Origin: Crambe crambe
Taxonomy: Eukaryota > Porifera > Demospongiae > Poecilosclerida > Crambeidae
Length of the DNA stretch: 64,000 bases
Direction: 5' to 3'
NCBI GenBank assembly: GCA_963924555.1
Contig: OZ004594.1
Location: forward strand, 4,371,563 to 4,435,562
Positions 13,701 through 24,965 of the stretch are shown one piece after another. The stretch's first letter is position 1, and each line of letters begins with the position of its first letter. The translations under genes and the position numbers were made by a program. Below the pieces are notes generated by a model. It saw only the letters and a program-made list of their open reading frames with translations. It was not told where the DNA came from and made no database searches.

Positions 13701-15769
13701 CACAAGACTCCAACTGGAGATTCAAGAAATTTACGAAATTACGAATTTCTGACCACGAAGGATCTCTCACTCCACAATAACTGCAGAAAGAGAACATTCA
13801 TATTGAATTTAGAATAGAGAAACATGGACACCTTGGGGACCAGAAGAAAATGTCCTAATTAGAGGAGGGGTGTCCTCATTTCAGGGGCGAACTAATTAAT
13901 ACAAATAGAGTGGAACTTCTAAATGTGGAAACTTTTGAGACCAGTAATGCAGTATCCTGATTAAGGAGGTGTCCTGATTAAGGGGGTGTCCTTAATTAAT
14001 TCAGGGGGTGAAATAAGCACATTCATATTGCAGAGCAACCCGAAAAGCTGAATATACATTTCAGGGATTCCACATTTAGGGGTTCAAGTGTACTTTCTTA
14101 TAATTTACTCTATAATGATCCGGATACAATCCTGAGTAGAAAAAACAGGTTTCGAAGTGTGCATTTCTTCATCATCAAAACTGAAATTGTCCAGATTGCC
14201 TCCTGCTTTATACAATTGGAGATACTGGCAGACTCTTTGATAAGCATCACTTTGAAACTCCTCTTCATCCATTAATACCACAGAATCATCTACGACAGAG
14301 TAATTTCATGAGTCTCTATGGAATTTAGAAATAGAATCAAGATACCTTTGACTCTGGCTTGTGAATGTTTTATCACATCTAGGGGATTTAAGCACAAGAC
14401 TGAAGGCAGCAATTCGAGCAGCGATAAAGTTCTGCTCTCTGGAATGATCTCTTTATCAGAGAGACCTTCTCTGTTTGGTAGAGTGACTTCAATGGTGTAG
14501 AGTTGGTTGGGATGACAGCGCCAGACTCTTCCATGATTGTCACTCAAACCACGTAGGATCAGTAAGCTGAATAGAATGGTGTCCACTTTCCAAAGAATCT
14601 GTAGAAAAATAAGTTTAACATCTTCAATCCTCCACAAACAACAACAACAACAACAACAAAATAAACAATTTCTTATAGCTACCTGAAATGAGGATGCTTC
14701 TCTAATAAGAACACTTGCACTTGCACTTTATGCTGGTCCCAACAGCATTATAATTACATCCACATTGAGAGTTTATGTGGTCAATGGTAGAATCATGATA
14801 CAGGCTTTTTGAGTTGGTACATGTACATTTATAAGCATTTCTCCATATACTGTATGGCTATTTGAACTTTCAAGTATGCAGTTACACTTGTCCCAGCCAT
14901 CAACACTTACATTTGGAGCAATGTCAATGTGATAGATACAGCAGGTTGGATTCCTCATGTGATGTTTGAACAGCTCTAGGATAGTGTCAGGAGTGACCAT
15001 GGGGCCATGGAGGGGGATAGTCACATGGACACTTGCAGACTCGTCCAAATCCTCATCCAAATCTTCCTGCTTCTGCTGGAGTTTTTCTGCTAGGCGCTGG
15101 ACATACAGGGACTTGCCCATCCCTGAACGAGTTGACTTCACAATACGAACACAGGATCTATGATAGATGATTTTAACAATAACATTAATTATGACACATA
15201 GCTAAAACAGGAGAAAATTCATGTGTTTGCCATACAAACACACTAATTGAATTCAACATTCATACATACTTTTGATGATCTACAGAAGATGCTGAGGTGT
15301 CATCATCACATTCACTGGCTTGGGATCCATCCACTTGGACTTGCTTGGTAAAGTGTGCAGTAAGATATTCCTTACAAGTCCTGGACATGCCGCTGTGCAA
15401 GAGATGAGTTCGCTTAAAGAGATGGAGTTTGGAGATGAAGTGGGATTTCTCTTCCTCTTCATTACTGCAGATTATTACCAGCCGATAATCTGCAAAAAAA
15501 AAAAAAAATAGTCCAGTTGCCAAACCTCTATCTCATTGCTAAATCTACTCTGCATTCCATGTAGGAGGAGAAAAATTCTTACCACGCATTCCTTGAGAGT
15601 GTTCAGATAATGACTGCAAAGCTAAATCACTGACTTGGTAGGAGAGCTTCTCTGCATGTACTAAGCAAAATATGCGTCTGTGCTCTGGATCATTGATGGC
15701 TCTCCTCCAGAAAAGCTCAACCTAAAGGGAGATTAAGTCTCTATCATAGTTAGTGGCCCATTTAGTGTC

Positions 15770-15800
<31 letters not shown>

Positions 15801-18800
15801 TGGAGGGAAATATGACCTCTTCAGCAGTGGTGGAAGGATTGCATACAAGTACTTCTTCAGGTGTAGGTAAAGGAAGGTGAGGATCTTCCATGTACAGAGA
15901 CAGAACAGTTCTCAGAATATGCTCTGAAAGGAAAGAGTTTGGTTAATACTTAATCTACTCAAAGTTATCAAGCTAGTATTACCAGGTTTCTTTATCAAAA
16001 GATTTGGAAGGCCTGTCTTCCAGACTTTAGCAGAAAAGGAGCGCCTTGGATGCACCTTATCTGAAATAGTTGCAAGGGGAATGAAATTTAAAACTCTGTT
16101 AACAACATTATGTAGCTACCTTGCACTACTTCACTCTCATTAAGAAATTTCAGCACTTGTCCAAGTACTTCAATAGTCAAGTACTCGATTTCTAACTCCG
16201 GCTCTTCAGTAATCTGGTCAGGGCCTTCACTTTGCCTACATATCATATGATGGTCATTATCAGTCTAGAGAAACACTTCATAATGGTTTGGCAAGCAGAA
16301 TTTCATAACCCACAGAGTTAGTATATAATTGATTGATGATGGAGATTCTTCTCAAGGAGGGAGATAAATATTGCTATAGTTATGGCTAGCATGCATCTAC
16401 TTTTACTGGATCAACATAGTATAAAGTAGCTAGCAAAGAGAATAAATATTTTACCTGTCTGAACTGATGCTGTCTCCATGTGGATCTTCCTGAGGCACTT
16501 CCTGATGGAATGCTGTGGATGGCAATAACTGTGTCTCTTCTCCTTCATCCTCTATGGTCTCCAGGTATTCAAGAGACTCATCTAGTGTCCCATACTTCTC
16601 CACTGCATGAATACTCTCTTCCAAACTATAACCTGTTGACATCAGATCAGTGACTACAGAGTGACTTTCATCGATAAGCTCTTGAGAGTCCTCGATTTCA
16701 TCAGCATGAGAGCCAGAGTCTGAAAAAATATTTTAAGTATGCAATTGAGCATATATTGAAACCTCCTAATAATGGGACCCAGCCTTTTGTCCTTTATTGA
16801 GAGGTTGTCCTCTTTTGGAGGTATTTTTTTATAGAGTGTAAATATATAATGGGATTGTTAGAGGTTTGTCCACTTTCAGAGTGTCCTTTATTGAAGGTTC
16901 TACGATATAACTATGGTCCACTGTCCAGTACATTGTCAATCTAATGCCTCACCTGATGTTTGGATTTCCACAGCTACATCATCCCTTGTAGTGGATGAAT
17001 TTAAAACTTCATGTGTTTCAGGTATCTGTTCAAAAGGTTTTGGAATGGACGCCATACCTCTTTCCAGTGCATCTACAACTTCAGTGGAAGTGATCTCCAT
17101 TGAGATGCTTTGAAGCAGTGCTAGCACATCGGCAGATATTGTAGGCTCTTCTTTGCATTCCTTCAACTTTCCCAACTCCCTCCTGAGAGTCAGCAGTTGC
17201 AGAGTAGTGTAATAGTTCAGCTCATAGAATCGGCATCGGTTTTGCTTCACTTCATCTCTCCATCTCTCCAGTTCAAGCTCCATACTTTTGGGTTTATCTT
17301 GCAGTTCACTAATGACCTTTCTGTCAGTTGAACATGGCACTTCCAGATTCCATTTCATGTAGTCCACATTGCCTTCTTGTTGTAAGGTTATGAGCACTTC
17401 TGCTATGCGGCAAATACTGTGAAGGGTCTATGCAAGAATAACAATTGAAACAGTATTCCTGCAAACATTATTCAGTGGCGTACACTTATTTAACTATTAA
17501 ATTTTATATAATACTCATCCTCCACCCTATACTTAAATTGTACCATACAGTTACAATAATTTTGATCACATATTACATGTACCAACCTCCTATGAATGGT
17601 GAACCAATAGGATCACTGATTTAAGAGGTTGGTGTATGTATGTTGGTAGTTTACTTGAGGCCATACATGATTGGTTATCAACATCTGTATTACCTATATT
17701 TAATGCCTTTATGACTTACATCCAAAAAAATGTTGACTTGTTCTCTGTTTTCAGCTTTGCTTCCAGTGATGAGGACTAACTTGCTCTCGAGGTCACGAAG
17801 TTCATCTAGCTTGTAACTCTTCTTGGTAAGAGGTTTATCCTTCTCTTCAAGTGATAAATGGATAACTTCATGATAGTTCTGGCATATTTTGGTACGGTCT
17901 GATCCAATGGTATAGCAGCCATAGTTGAAAATATTATTCATTTGATCATATGTAGTCAATTCCACTGAAGCTTGGGTTCCTTTAACAGCTTTATACCACT
18001 CAAGTTCTTTAGTACAATCAACCTGTTAATGTAGTTAGTGAAAAATGTATCAAGAAACCACCTCTATTTAAAGACCACTAGGTAATATGTCCCAATAGTG
18101 TGCTTGTACCATTGGTTTTGACCTCACCTTTTAGTGGCCCACTATAGACACATTTCACTGGAATTACTATTATAACTTAACCACTTACCAGAAGCTTTGA
18201 TAAATTTGGAACATCTTCCATTGCTTTCCATACTTCTTTGCATCGTTCTTGAAACGAGGCTAGAGTTCCATCTTCACGTGAATAAAATATCAGTGGTCCA
18301 TAACAACTTCCAACTGTTTTCAAGTTAGAGAGTTTATCACTGGAAAGGTCACCTTCTCCAGCAGATGTGTGAAGAGCAACACTAACAAATTTATGCAGAT
18401 CATCCACCTCTGCAAATGTTCAATGCAAGTAAATGTATATTGGTTATTGACTGAATTGACTTAAAGCAATTAAAGTGGAATTATTATTATCATAAAAAAA
18501 CTGGTGTGTGTTGCTATGTTCATGATGTCAAATGGTACTTTCATACTGTAGCTACATATAACCAAGTCAATACCATATGCATGCTAAGTATACATAACTA
18601 CACTGTACAGTATAGTCTTATGATATGTATTATACCTTCTCGTATCCACTCGACTAGAGTTGAGCATTCAGCAAACTTCTGCAGGCAATTTAACTTCTTC
18701 TTGGAATTTTTAACTTGCTCCAGAAATGATTTAGTTTCGATCAATTCTACACTAATAGATTCCAGCGTTTCTTCTTTCATTGCTGTGGACACTTTATTTG

Positions 18801-21800
18801 AAACAACTTCAATAGCTTCAAAATTTCCACTGAGATTTAGCTTTTCCTTCAATTCCAGGATGATGTTCGCAGCCTCTGCCAGTTGACATAAAGACCGATA
18901 TTGCTCTATATGTGTCACTGCCCTTCGTATCCACTTGCATTTTTCAGGTGAAGGATTTCTGTTATGGATTTTTTCAAGAGCACAAAAGAGATTCTTCAGC
19001 TCTTTGTAACAATCTTGTTCTGAAAGTCCATAAAAGTACTTGTCAATGTCCTTAAGTTTTATGCATTTTTGCTCAATGCTATCGACAAGAGTGCAACACT
19101 CTTGGAATACTGGATTCCATATCTCATTCACAAGATCAGAAATTGATAAAGACTTCTTTTGAACCATAACTTCCCTCAGTCTCATACTCCAAAGTTTTGA
19201 AAAGAAAACATTGTGATACTCAACAGTGATGGAATGATATTTGTATATTATTGGTTCAAGTGGGATGGCTGCTTCGAAGCAGAGAAATTCAAAATTATGT
19301 GGTTCTTCCGATTTGATAAAGCAGAGGGAATTTAATGGCCTCTGGTTATGATTCGGATCCTTGATTTCATTTATCAGTGTGGACAATCCTTGATAAATAA
19401 AAAAATAATTGCACACAAGATCAGTATAGGAAGCCATCACTATTTCATGCATGGTAGCTTCATAACAGACATGGTTTCTCTCTTACTCAGACCTGTGGGC
19501 CTGTGGGTATACTAAGTATACATGTTACCTATTTTTGACCTCTCACCTTCAATATTAACAGATTCCAATTCAAGACAAAATGTTGCAAGTACATTTCTAT
19601 GCATACGAAAATCTTCATATTCCTTTCTTCGCAGCTCCAGTTTCACTTGTGCTTTGTCTGGCTGGAAGATCTCTTTTTCAGACATCACTGCACTACAGAG
19701 CTTTTTAATCTGCTGTTCCCTCTTAATTCCTTTGATTTCTTCAACAGTAATAGCTCCACTGAAGATTCTCGTCATCATGTCAGTGAGTGTTTCAACAGCA
19801 GAGGAACACAAAGTTCTACAGTTATCAGGAAGGCATGACTCTTCTCCCTTCATATTCATTGGTTCACTTCCTATTCATAACAACATTCTATTTATAAAAC
19901 AACTATCACCTTTATTTTTGTCACATACTATAGATGAAGATACAAATGGGCCACATGTCCCACTCAAGGAGGTCATCGATGGACACAGATGTTTTATCAT
20001 TTCGATAGACTCTTGAAATCATTTTATTCACTATCTTTCCAATCATTGCTTTATGCTTTTGTGTCTCCTTGAATAATTTTTCCAGCCTGTTTTCTTGTCC
20101 ACGATCCTAGTAAAATTGTGATAATACCTATTAGCCATCACCATAATTTGTGTTAGATACATGTATATAATTTTTTCAAGTTCTTACTCTCAAATTTGAC
20201 AAACAATAAACCAGTACCTTTCTTTCAAAAGTTTGCAGAATCACCTCAATGAACACTTCAGATATGATGGGATGAGGATTTACAGAGGACTCAAGAATGA
20301 CTATAAGTTCCACTTTCAAGTCATCATTCTAAATAGACATATACATACTTGTAATATTCACTAGCTACAGCTAATATACTTACCACCCTAGCTACTCGGT
20401 CCTTCAATATTTCCCCAATGATCTCATGCCATTTTGATTGTATTTTTTCTGGACAGCAAATCCTGGCAAGTTCATCAATAGCCTAAAAGTTCCACTAAAT
20501 ATTATAATCCTGATTACTTCATTGCAGTGGAAAATACCTTCAAGTCTTCTTTGGCATACGAAAATTTCTTCTCTCTAAGGTTTGGCTGTCCAAATGTTGG
20601 AGTATAGTGTCTTACAATCCATTCATCTCTCAAAACCTTTTGTACTTCATTCATTAGCTTCACTAGTTTTGAGTCATCTTTTGGTGACATATTTTCCTTT
20701 GCTGCAAATGCTGAGAATAATAACTCCAAAACTGAATGCAGAGCCTCGACATACACAGGTGTCTTATCATGGAGCTTTGATACGAATTTAAGATTAAAAA
20801 TCAGCATCCATATGATATTATAAGTTGCCTCAATTCTACTGAATTATAAGTCATAATTATAGCTCAATTTTTTCGAGCAATATGAGTGTATATTAATAGC
20901 TTACCTGTGCTCAACAACGGACTGTTGCATTATAACCTGGTTCAAATTTTGGACCAACTCAGAGTATTTTGTTATCTGTTATCAGAAGAAAAATTGTTAG
21001 AAACTGAGCTAGCTTGCCTAGTATGTAGATATATCTAGGGTTCTCTCCAGGATACACTAACTACTAAAAGCCCAGGTATTATTCAGCGAGCGAGCAGGTC
21101 ACGACTCATTGAAATTGTTGTGTATTAGCTATAGATGTAGGTCTACACTCCAAAATGCCCCAGGCGTATGTACCTGCACATGCATAATGTGCATGCTCCA
21201 ATTGAAATTGCAATAGGCAAACTTGATTGACAGTACTGTTCAGAGCACCTGTAAAGGTATAAGTCTCAAGCCTTGGGGTGCATGCAATTGATAACCATCC
21301 TACATAACTATACGTGTACTGTGCACATACCGTAGCCCACCTCGAACTATGTTCTATATAGCTAGCCAGTTTATAGTTAAACTCTCTTAACTGTTGTAAC
21401 ACACTATACGGTGAGCAAGAAGTACAAAAACTCTTAAATGAAGCATTCATTTGAAAATCCATAAGTAAATATCAAGAAAGCATGATGTATTTGCTGCTGA
21501 ATTGTTCACTTGAGTTTACAACCCAGCTTATAGAGTACTGATGGACAGACATAACGATGCAAACCAACTGCACATGGTGCTTTATAATTACACAAAAAGA
21601 AATTATGACACCACAACCTAGCTATATATATCCACTCCCAGTATCAGTTACCTCTTTAACATTGAAGTATCCGTGCTTTTCTTTCATATTCACTTCACGA
21701 AATAACCAGGCAGCTGATACATCAGTTGGAATATGATTGAAGAAGGTTGGAAGCTCATGACTTGGACAGATGAAAACCAATTGTGGTAATAACAAAGGGT

Positions 21801-24800
21801 CCAGTTTAGTTAGTGGTTCCAAATCTCGAATATAAACTTCAGTCATACTAATACCATAAAGCATAAGTAATACTCATAGCTCATTGAAATTGTATGGCTA
21901 TGCAGCTAATAATAATACAGCTATTACAGATTAGCATACAAAGCATTACATAAACCACTTATTACTAGGATATGTTCGTGTAACATATTCAATCAGCGAG
22001 CGAAGCAGTTGGTGAAAGTCATTTGTACTTTGACTTACTAAGATATTGCAGCTGCATACATAGGAGGCTGTATAATGCTTACCACAAGCACTTAGAAAGC
22101 CAAGCGCCTACAATCCACTTAGCACCTCTATGACAAAATGCTGTAGAAAACAATAAGCTCAAGCTGTTTGTTCTAAGTGCTATGGGCATGTTTCATTTGT
22201 GGGGTCAAAGGTCAAACAAACGAAAGCACATGCGTATTATTAATTATGCCCGCTAGCTAGCTATTGACGTATGTATATATATATATATAAATATATATCT
22301 CGAGCTCCCGTTGACATGACCAGAGAGTGGCTCGCTTCGCTCGCCAATTACCACATCTGCAACAATCAAATTCAAAAATAGTGCCTGCCTGTTCTGGAGG
22401 ACCTATGATTTATCCTCTTCTTACGGTTATGAAGATAGTCCTTCAGCTGCAAAGTTTGTTTGCATTTTACCTCCAGAACAGGAATGCACACTTTTGGTGG
22501 TCATTAAGTACTGCATATTTATACCTGAAAACTCCAGGATTCAGTCGCTTCAATCTTTCTTTTACTGTCCACAAAGAAAGAAAGTTTTCATCCCATTCCC
22601 ACTTTATCTCCGCTAGCTTGAGAGGTTTAACAAGGGGAGGTATACGTGTGCATTTAAGCAGATGAAGTAATGGGAGAAGATACAGCCATTGTGGTGAATT
22701 TGTATCAATGTTACCCATGCGAAAGTAGTACATTGCAAACTCGACCAATGCACGAGTGACCTTTAGCTGTACGAATTTAGGAATAAATGATAATAACATT
22801 TCTAAGTCTTCACACTTGTAATTTCCAGATTTGATTTCAGGTCTAAGAAGTAACATAGACAGCATAGCAGAAACTACGTTGGGTTTTACTAGAGAATCCA
22901 AATTGGCATTCATATTCTTATTAATGCTCATGTCATACAGAATACACATGATTGTAATCACAGAAGCCATTCTTTTTCCATTAGCAAAGCCTTCTCTGGC
23001 ATCCAATTTATGCAGTACAAAGATAGTGTCTGTGAACCATGCTGTAAACTCCTGCATAGGAAGAATATGACAATCATAACGTCATAAATCACTAAAATTT
23101 AATAGTCTTTGCTTACTTTAAAGATATTAACAATCCATGGATCATTTCTGCGCTCATTATCATTACACAACTGACAACACCGAAGTTGATGATATACCTC
23201 ACAAATAGAGTTCATGGCTTGTGTAATGGTGTAATTATAGATATGAGCAACACCTGATTCGAAAAAAAATTCCCGGTAGTACCGCAGATGAATAATCAGA
23301 GAATTTTGCACAATAGTCTCACGACTAGGACAAGTTAAACTTTTGCTGTCAGTATTACTTCCAAAGATAAATGATTTTAATGCTGCTCCAACTCTTTCCC
23401 AACGAGACTTTGGTAGCACTTGAGGGAATATCATTCCATCGTACCGATTATGACTACCTATCATATGTATAATTAAGCATGATTACACTGTTTCCATTAA
23501 GAAATGTCATGAATTATCTATTTTCCCTATTGGCCATTCCTTGTTGACATGGGACTACACCAGTCATGCAGCTACATACGTATTTTTTAAGATTATGATG
23601 TAGCTTTACCTTTAGGATGGCACCTTTCTCCAGGTACTGTTAAACATCTATTGACAGCCTCTTTATCATGTGGAGGATCACAAATATACTCATAGGGATG
23701 ATGGTCTGCACGCCTTGGTGAATAAACTAGATACTTGTATGCAATAGGTCTTCCAAAATGAACTACATCCACATCAATATAGAGTTTACACTGCATCAAA
23801 ATGACATCATCGTATTCCCTAGAGAAAAACATTACAATTAATTAACTATGCAAACAACCTGGGACAAGTACTGAATTTGTTCTTTTGAATAATGTTTGCC
23901 AATAATAGTTAAACACAAAACCAAACGGAGAAGCTCCATAAAACACCTCATCCACACCACCAGTAAAACCCTGGGAATATACTTGTTTATTCAATCATTT
24001 TTCAAACCCACCATGTAGCATGTTTGCTAGATACTAGGTTCTGTATCAGTGATTGGTTACTAGGGAAATGCAAAAATAGCATGCATGCTCAGTATAGCTA
24101 CCTGAGGTCATCACGCAATACCCTTCAGTGCATGCCATGAGACAGAGGGTTGCAGTAGTCAGTTCATGTGACTATCTGCCTGTCGGTCTGTCTGTCTGAG
24201 AGAAACAGGAGAGGTATGCAATGAGAGGTATAGACCATAAGGTAAGGGTCATAAAAAAGAAAATGGTAATCTAAGCTAAGATAGATAAACTATGGACAGG
24301 TTCAAATGTGTTACATGTACTTTATGCAATATTCATCATGATTACATACCTGATGATTTCAAATGCACCAACATCATGTTTCCAGTCACCAAGGCAACGA
24401 TCACCAAAACGTAAGCAGACACTACAGTCACTTTTATCCCACATCCAAAACTCCACTGGTATGATAACATTGAAGGTCACAGCGACAGCGTGTTCATCAG
24501 AATTGTGTATTCCAGGTGTTACACTTTGAAAAAAATACAGCATGCATTGCAATCTCTTAGTGAGTGATGGCATGCATGAGTGAGGGTGGCCTAATCAACC
24601 AATGAGGGCATGCAGAACAGGCTCAGGAGACTACTACATACATGTAAGTGAGGTATTATGGAGGAAGGCAAGTAGCTAATAGCTTGTTGGAATATTCTAC
24701 ACTCCCTGTTGATAAATGTACTATTTGTAGCAGTGAGATTCCTAGGCTTTGTTATAACATATTCAGGATTGAAAAAAAGGGGAAAGATCCTGGGATTTAC

Positions 24801-24965
24801 CCTTAAACCTTGTATTTCCTTTCCTTGGTCCCCTGGAATTTACCCTGTGCCACATTGACACATAACTCCTGTAATATGAGCATAATCTGTTGCATACCTA
24901 TCATGATGATGATATTTTGTGCCACTGTTATTACTAGGTATACGCTGCTTTTCAGGAGCTTCTTC
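43..24965 (-). CDS. RNF213: RNF213-like giant AAA+ ATPase / RZ-finger E3 ubiquitin ligase, partial at both ends
   Basis: Sixty-two exons with GT-AG borders join in a single frame (13199 nt, about 4400 codons). Recognition rests on long stretches that follow vertebrate RNF213: GISNWALDPAKMNRG, VLDEVGLAEDSP, GKPGSSKS, GETGCGKT, IPLRQLVYRV, INRLEKHF and CPNGH with GECGRP. Order: CBM20-like fold, helical stalk, AAA units, hinge, E3 shell, RZ finger. Members of the family are cytosolic; AAA3 and AAA4 bind and hydrolyse ATP, and the RZ finger carries the ubiquitin-transfer activity needed for LPS ubiquitylation. Vertebrate protein is about 5200 residues; the missing part here is the first exon (upstream of 24965, not found) and the C-terminal tail (left of base 43). 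The RING finger is absent and an acidic linker is enlarged. Introns are mostly 60-200 bp, with repeats in the longer ones. I saw no frameshift or stop in the chain, so the gene looks functional. Exons are listed in the block entries below. Confidence 0.93.
515..541 (+). repeat. Poly-C run (27 bases) in an intron
   Basis: An uninterrupted C tract preceded by CCCA, in the intron between exons 293-371 and 658-894. Its length may be affected by sequencing or assembly error. Confidence 0.95.
1287..1325 (+). repeat. (AAC)n microsatellite in an intron
   Basis: About 13 AAC units; similar shorter tracts occur in other introns at about 14637 and 15768. Confidence 0.95.
2840..3340. repeat. AT-rich degenerate tandem repeat in an RNF213 intron
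   Basis: About ten degenerate units built on AAAATTTTCACCCTA followed by AAAATTTCCCACTATA and CTGTATA. It fills most of the 1-kb intron between exons 2721-2820 and 3829-4007. A further unit appears at 3775-3805. An apparent open frame through it is a by-product of the repeat. Confidence 0.85.
3341..3828. repeat. Rest of the same intron: dispersed repeat ends
   Basis: No exon seen. The segment TTTTGTATTAGTCTATATG with CATCCCTACATAGAGAGCTA (3705-3760) matches 50083-50140, so it is an end fragment of the composite repeat family. Confidence 0.55.
5640..5866. repeat. Intronic dispersed repeat (TGTCCTC family), copy 1
   Basis: AACCTCCTAATAATGG, GAGAGGTTGTCCTCTTTTGG and a (TTTTG)n run, ending ACCAGAGGTTCCACTGTA. 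Related copies lie at 13830-14095 and 16745-16915, all in introns of RNF213-like gene 1. Confidence 0.75.
7681..7772 (-). repeat. (CAAG)n/(CAAA)n microsatellite in an intron
   Basis: Tandem CAAG and CAAA units between exons 7463-7658 and 7797-7961. The Cys/Leu-rich minus-strand reading of it is not coding. Confidence 0.9.
9011..9128. repeat. Small hairpin MITE, family member 1
   Basis: GATCTTGCAACAGAACAGCA at the left is mirrored by TGCTGTTCTGGATTTGTGTT then GCAAGATC at the right, with a core around ATAGCCTCCTTTCAAATGGC. It sits in the intron of RNF213-like gene 1 between exons 8767-8956 and 9310-9575. Confidence 0.85.
13030..13375. other. Intron, no gene seen
   Basis: The intron between exons 12712-13029 and 13376-13494 shows no open frame of interest. 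It includes a short inverted motif GATATCTAGATATC near 13121. Confidence 0.6.
13830..14095. repeat. Intronic dispersed repeat (TGTCCTC family), copy 2
   Basis: Contains CACCTTGGGGACCAG, AGAGGAGGGGTGTCCTCAT and repeated TGTCCTGATTAAGG. It occupies most of the intron between exons 13609-13780 and 14109-14289. Confidence 0.65.
15270..20975 (-). other. RNF213-like gene 1, block 2: helical stalk and approach to the AAA ring, with a UBA-like insert
   Basis: Exons 20905-20975, 20538-20838, 20384-20482, 20218-20328, 19929-20106, 19547-19870, 18636-19388, 18189-18409, 17720-18022, 16953-17427, 16455-16719, 16120-16235, 15983-16060, 15817-15923, 15583-15721 and 15270-15489. The family stalk is recognised from IILELKEKLNLSGNFEAIE and WIREE with a following helix, and the entry to the AAA region from LEWYKAV, then LPTPEEVLVCNP and HAEKLSYQVSDLA. 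Exon 16455-16719 contains a short three-helix pattern with an MSTGYS turn that resembles a UBA (ubiquitin-binding) domain; this is sequence resemblance only. All joins keep phase. Confidence 0.85.
16745..16915. repeat. Intronic dispersed repeat (TGTCCTC family), copy 3
   Basis: GAAACCTCCTAATAATGGGA and GAGAGGTTGTCCTCTTTTGG followed by TTATTGAAGGTTCTAC match copy 1 closely. Confidence 0.75.
20976..21651. other. Intron with dispersed repeat, no gene seen
   Basis: The segment GGTCTACACTCCAAAATGCC with CCCAGGCGTATGTACCTGCA (21140-21180) recurs near 53396. The rest is AT-rich without exons that fit the gene. Confidence 0.5.
21652..24965 (-). other. RNF213-like gene 1, block 1: N-terminal linker, CBM20-like domain, first stalk helices
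   Basis: Exons 24898-24965, 24350-24523, 23610-23818, 23117-23457, 22525-23051 and 21652-21847. The CBM20-like fold spans the second and third of these: hydrophobic strands around VIIPVEFW, then LRFGDRCLGDW (the typical carbohydrate-module turn), then AYKYLVYS, EYICDP and VNRCL, matching the AYKY / VNRCL pattern of RNF213 homologues. After this comes the helical stalk with FANGKRMASVITIMC and LEPLTKLDPLLL. Each of these exons has a counterpart of the same phase in the second gene at 54075-59275. The exon at 24898 starts in phase 0 after an acceptor and has no start codon, so at least one more 5' exon is expected. Confidence 0.85.
21957..22231 (+). repeat. Dispersed repeat, copy 1 of an inverted pair
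   Basis: Landmarks GAAGCAGTTGGTGAAAGTCA, AGAAAGCCAAGCGCCT, CTCTATGACAAAATGCTGTA and CATTTGTGGGGTCAAAGGTC occur here and in reverse order and orientation at 28993-29200. It lies in an intron of RNF213-like gene 1. An insertion with AAGATATTGCAGC separates the first two landmarks. Confidence 0.75.

Larger units (their letters stand above)
10759..15157 (-). other. RNF213-like gene 1, block 3: AAA units up to AAA3
   Basis: Exons 14911-15157, 14346-14598, 14109-14289, 13609-13780, 13376-13494, 12712-13029, 12456-12573, 11990-12210, 11755-11837, 11554-11687, 11349-11447, 11146-11295 and 10759-10937. A P-loop-like SGMGKSLYVQRL opens the block, matching the AAA2 region of the vertebrate protein. AAA3 has a full Walker A (GETGCGKTRLIRY), Walker B (VAFFDEANTTDA) and sensor-1-like AACNPYRK. 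Next come IPLRQLVYRVLDLP and CSFVSLRDVERT. These residues predict an ATP-competent AAA3 unit of the dynein-like ring. The join 13376-13494 was found by eye: it is short but restores the phase between its neighbours. Confidence 0.88.

Noticed and set aside
21106..21462. 118-codon minus-strand frame in an intron
   Set aside because: No family resemblance, overlaps a dispersed repeat, and the RNF213 frame joins correctly without it.
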